From an uncultured Eubacteriales bacterium (GTDB taxonomy: Bacteria > Bacillota > Clostridia > Lachnospirales > Anaerotignaceae), in assembly GCA_902406135.1 (NCBI GenBank), contig CABPCX010000103.1, positions 1-6,853 on the forward strand: a stretch of DNA of 6,853 bases, given 5' to 3'. Under the pieces are notes generated by a model that did no database searches, was not told the DNA's origin, and saw nothing but the letters and a program-made list of their open reading frames with translations. Positions 5,546 to 6,853 of the stretch are shown piece by piece (within the stretch, counting starts at the first letter, position 1; each line of letters opens with the position of its first letter). The translations under genes were made by a program, and so were the position numbers.

Positions 5546-6710
5546 AGCTTTGAAGCTTGTTGAAACACATACGGAAAGTCTGAAAGCTGAATATATCAGA
5601 ATAGACAGGGCCTTTGGAATGACTCTGGCGGAAGACGTACAGGCTTTAAAGGACTATCCTCCGTTTTCAAGGTCACCCTATGACGGATATGCTTTTAGGG
5701 CAGAAGATAAAGCCTTTGGGGAAAAGTTTTGTGTTATTGGGGAAAGTTTTGCCGGAACCCCCTTTGAAGGAACAGTCGGAAAATCCCAGGCTGTAAAAAT
5801 AATGACAGGAGGAGTTATACCTGACGGAGCCGACTGTGTCATACCGTGGGAAAAGAGCGACAGGGGAGAAAATGTCGTAAGCATATTTGCAGACCCTAAA
5901 CCCTTTGAAAATTATATAATGCAGGGCGAAGACTTTAAACAGGGTACAATTCTCTTAGAAAAAGGAATAAAAATAGGAGCTTCCGAGGCTGCCCTTGCAG
6001 TCAGCGGAGGAAATGAAAAAGTAAAGGTTTTTCCGAAGCTGAGGGCGGCAGTCATTTCAACGGGAGATGAAATAACCGAAATAGGAACAGAACTTAAAAA
6101 GGGTAAAATATATGATACGAATATGATATATGTTCATTTCAGGCTTAAGGAGCTGGGCGTGGACACGGTATATATGAAGTCTGTACCCGATGATAAGGAA
6201 CTTCTGAAAGAGGCATTTTTAGAAGCCTGCGAAAAGTCTGATATAGTTTTTACGACAGGAGGGGTATCTGCCGGAGAAAAGGATTTTGTTCCTGAAATAC
6301 TTGAAAAAATTGGAGCGGATATAATTTTCAAAAGCATAAATATAAAACCCGGTATGCCTACGGTGTTTTCTGTGGGTAAAAATAATGTGCCTATAGTTTC
6401 ACTGTCGGGCAACCCCTTTGCGGCGGCAGTGGGATTTGAGCTTATAGGAAGAGCCGCACTGGCCAAAAGGTCAGGAGACAATAACTTTTTACCCAAAAGA
6501 GAAGAAGCCCTATTGAAAAACGGATATAATAAATCCGGTGATGCGGAGAGATATGTAAAAGCCTATAAATGCGGAAACTATGTTACAATAAAAGACTCCC
6601 AGGGTAATGGCTCGCTTAAATCCATGACGGAAAGCAACTGCCTTGTACGCATACCATCAGGCACCAGAAGCCTTAATGAAGGAGAAAAGGTGGAGGTGCT
6701 CTATGTCTGA
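5526..6710 (+). CDS. moeA: Molybdopterin molybdenumtransferase MoeA
   Basis: MoeA inserts molybdate into adenylylated molybdopterin, giving active molybdenum cofactor in the cytoplasm. The 394 residues fit the family (about 400). The N-terminal MoeA domain carries PPFSRSPYDGYAFRA (45-59); the MDGYA of E. coli MoeA reads YDGYA here, with the aspartate (D53) kept. The nearby KIMTGGVIPDGAD (91-103) is also typical. The central molybdopterin-binding domain shows VISTGDE (176-182), DTNM (197-200), TTGGVSAGEKDFV (243-255), KPGMPT (274-279) and SLSGNPFAAAVGFEL (292-306). The C-terminal beta domain runs from about 322 to the end. The gene overlaps mobA by 20 bases and mobB by 8, so translation is probably coupled. 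Clostridia often carry more than one MoeA; this may be the copy linked to a particular molybdoenzyme set, which the window does not show. Confidence 0.94.
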   Translation: MRTDLNEALKLVETHTESLKAEYIRIDRAFGMTLAEDVQALKDYPPFSRSPYDGYAFRAEDKAFGEKFCVIGESFAGTPFEGTVGKSQAVKIMTGGVIPDGADCVIPWEKSDRGENVVSIFADPKPFENYIMQGEDFKQGTILLEKGIKIGASEAALAVSGGNEKVKVFPKLRAAVISTGDEITEIGTELKKGKIYDTNMIYVHFRLKELGVDTVYMKSVPDDKELLKEAFLEACEKSDIVFTTGGVSAGEKDFVPEILEKIGADIIFKSINIKPGMPTVFSVGKNNVPIVSLSGNPFAAAVGFELIGRAALAKRSGDNNFLPKREEALLKNGYNKSGDAERYVKAYKCGNYVTIKDSQGNGSLKSMTESNCLVRIPSGTRSLNEGEKVEVLYV

Positions 6711-6853
6711 TGTATTTGCCGTAAGCGGAGGGAAAAATTCGGGCAAAACGACCTTCATTGAAGGACTTGTAAAATTCTTCAATAAAAGAGGCATAAAAAC
6801 AGCTGTAATAAAACACGACGGACACCAATTTGAGCCCGACACCAAGGGGACTG
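6703..6853 (+). CDS. mobB: Molybdopterin-guanine dinucleotide biosynthesis protein MobB, N-terminal part (cut by window end)
   Basis: Only the first 50 residues are present and the frame is open at the right edge. MobB is a GTP-binding accessory protein that helps MobA attach the nucleotide to molybdenum cofactor. The P-loop GGKNSGKT is at 9-16 after a short beta strand (DVFAVS). The conserved VIKHDGHQFEPDTKGT segment (35-50) matches the KHD-H region of MobB. The ATG overlaps the end of moeA by eight bases and has GGAGGTG at 6692-6698. The full gene could be fused to another domain beyond the edge, which cannot be seen. Confidence 0.88.
   Translation, partial: MSDVFAVSGGKNSGKTTFIEGLVKFFNKRGIKTAVIKHDGHQFEPDTKGT

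Noticed and set aside
1..6853. CRISPR array, insertion sequence, tRNA or rRNA genes
   Set aside because: No regularly spaced direct repeats, transposase frames, terminal inverted repeats or tRNA-like cloverleaf with CCA end were seen on reading both strands.

Overview
The window looks like a stretch of chromosome from a low-GC, Gram-positive anaerobe of the class Clostridia. The evidence is a full T-box riboswitch, strong AGGAGG-type ribosome binding sites, frequent ATA and AGA codons, a Cys-anchored lipoprotein for solute binding, and tightly packed genes all on the + strand. The species cannot be named from the sequence.

Layout. (1) 1-510 is the 3' end of an allophanate hydrolase gene (end of the amidase domain plus the C-terminal domain), cut by the left edge. 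(2) 511-965 has no protein gene. It holds A-tracts, a near-consensus promoter (598-626) and a methionine-type T-box leader with specifier codon ATG at 740-742, an antiterminator, and a competing terminator ending near 944. (3) 966-3566 is metN-metI-metQ, a complete methionine ABC importer. (4) A hairpin at 3598-3620 separates metQ from an M20D-type metal-dependent amidohydrolase (3636-4832), which ends in a strong terminator (4842-4885). (5) A new promoter (4893-4921) drives a translationally overlapping molybdenum-cofactor operon: mobA (4952-5545), moeA (5526-6710) and the start of mobB (6703 to the right edge).

How it works together. When uncharged tRNA-Met accumulates, the T-box should favour the antiterminator and allow transcription of the importer. 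MetQ captures the ligand outside the membrane, MetI forms the channel and MetN hydrolyses ATP. Some transcripts probably read through the weak hairpin into the amidohydrolase, which may release an amino acid from an N-acylated precursor. The last operon finishes molybdenum cofactor: MoeA inserts molybdate into molybdopterin, MobA adds the nucleotide and MobB is a GTP-binding accessory protein. Allophanate hydrolase on one side and molybdenum-cofactor genes on the other hint at a neighbourhood for nitrogen heterocycle or purine use, but that is inference.

I found no mobile element, CRISPR array, tRNA, rRNA or convincing undescribed system. Every protein gene belongs to a recognisable family. 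The most useful leads are the amidohydrolase placed under a methionine T-box, and the details of the leader RNA.
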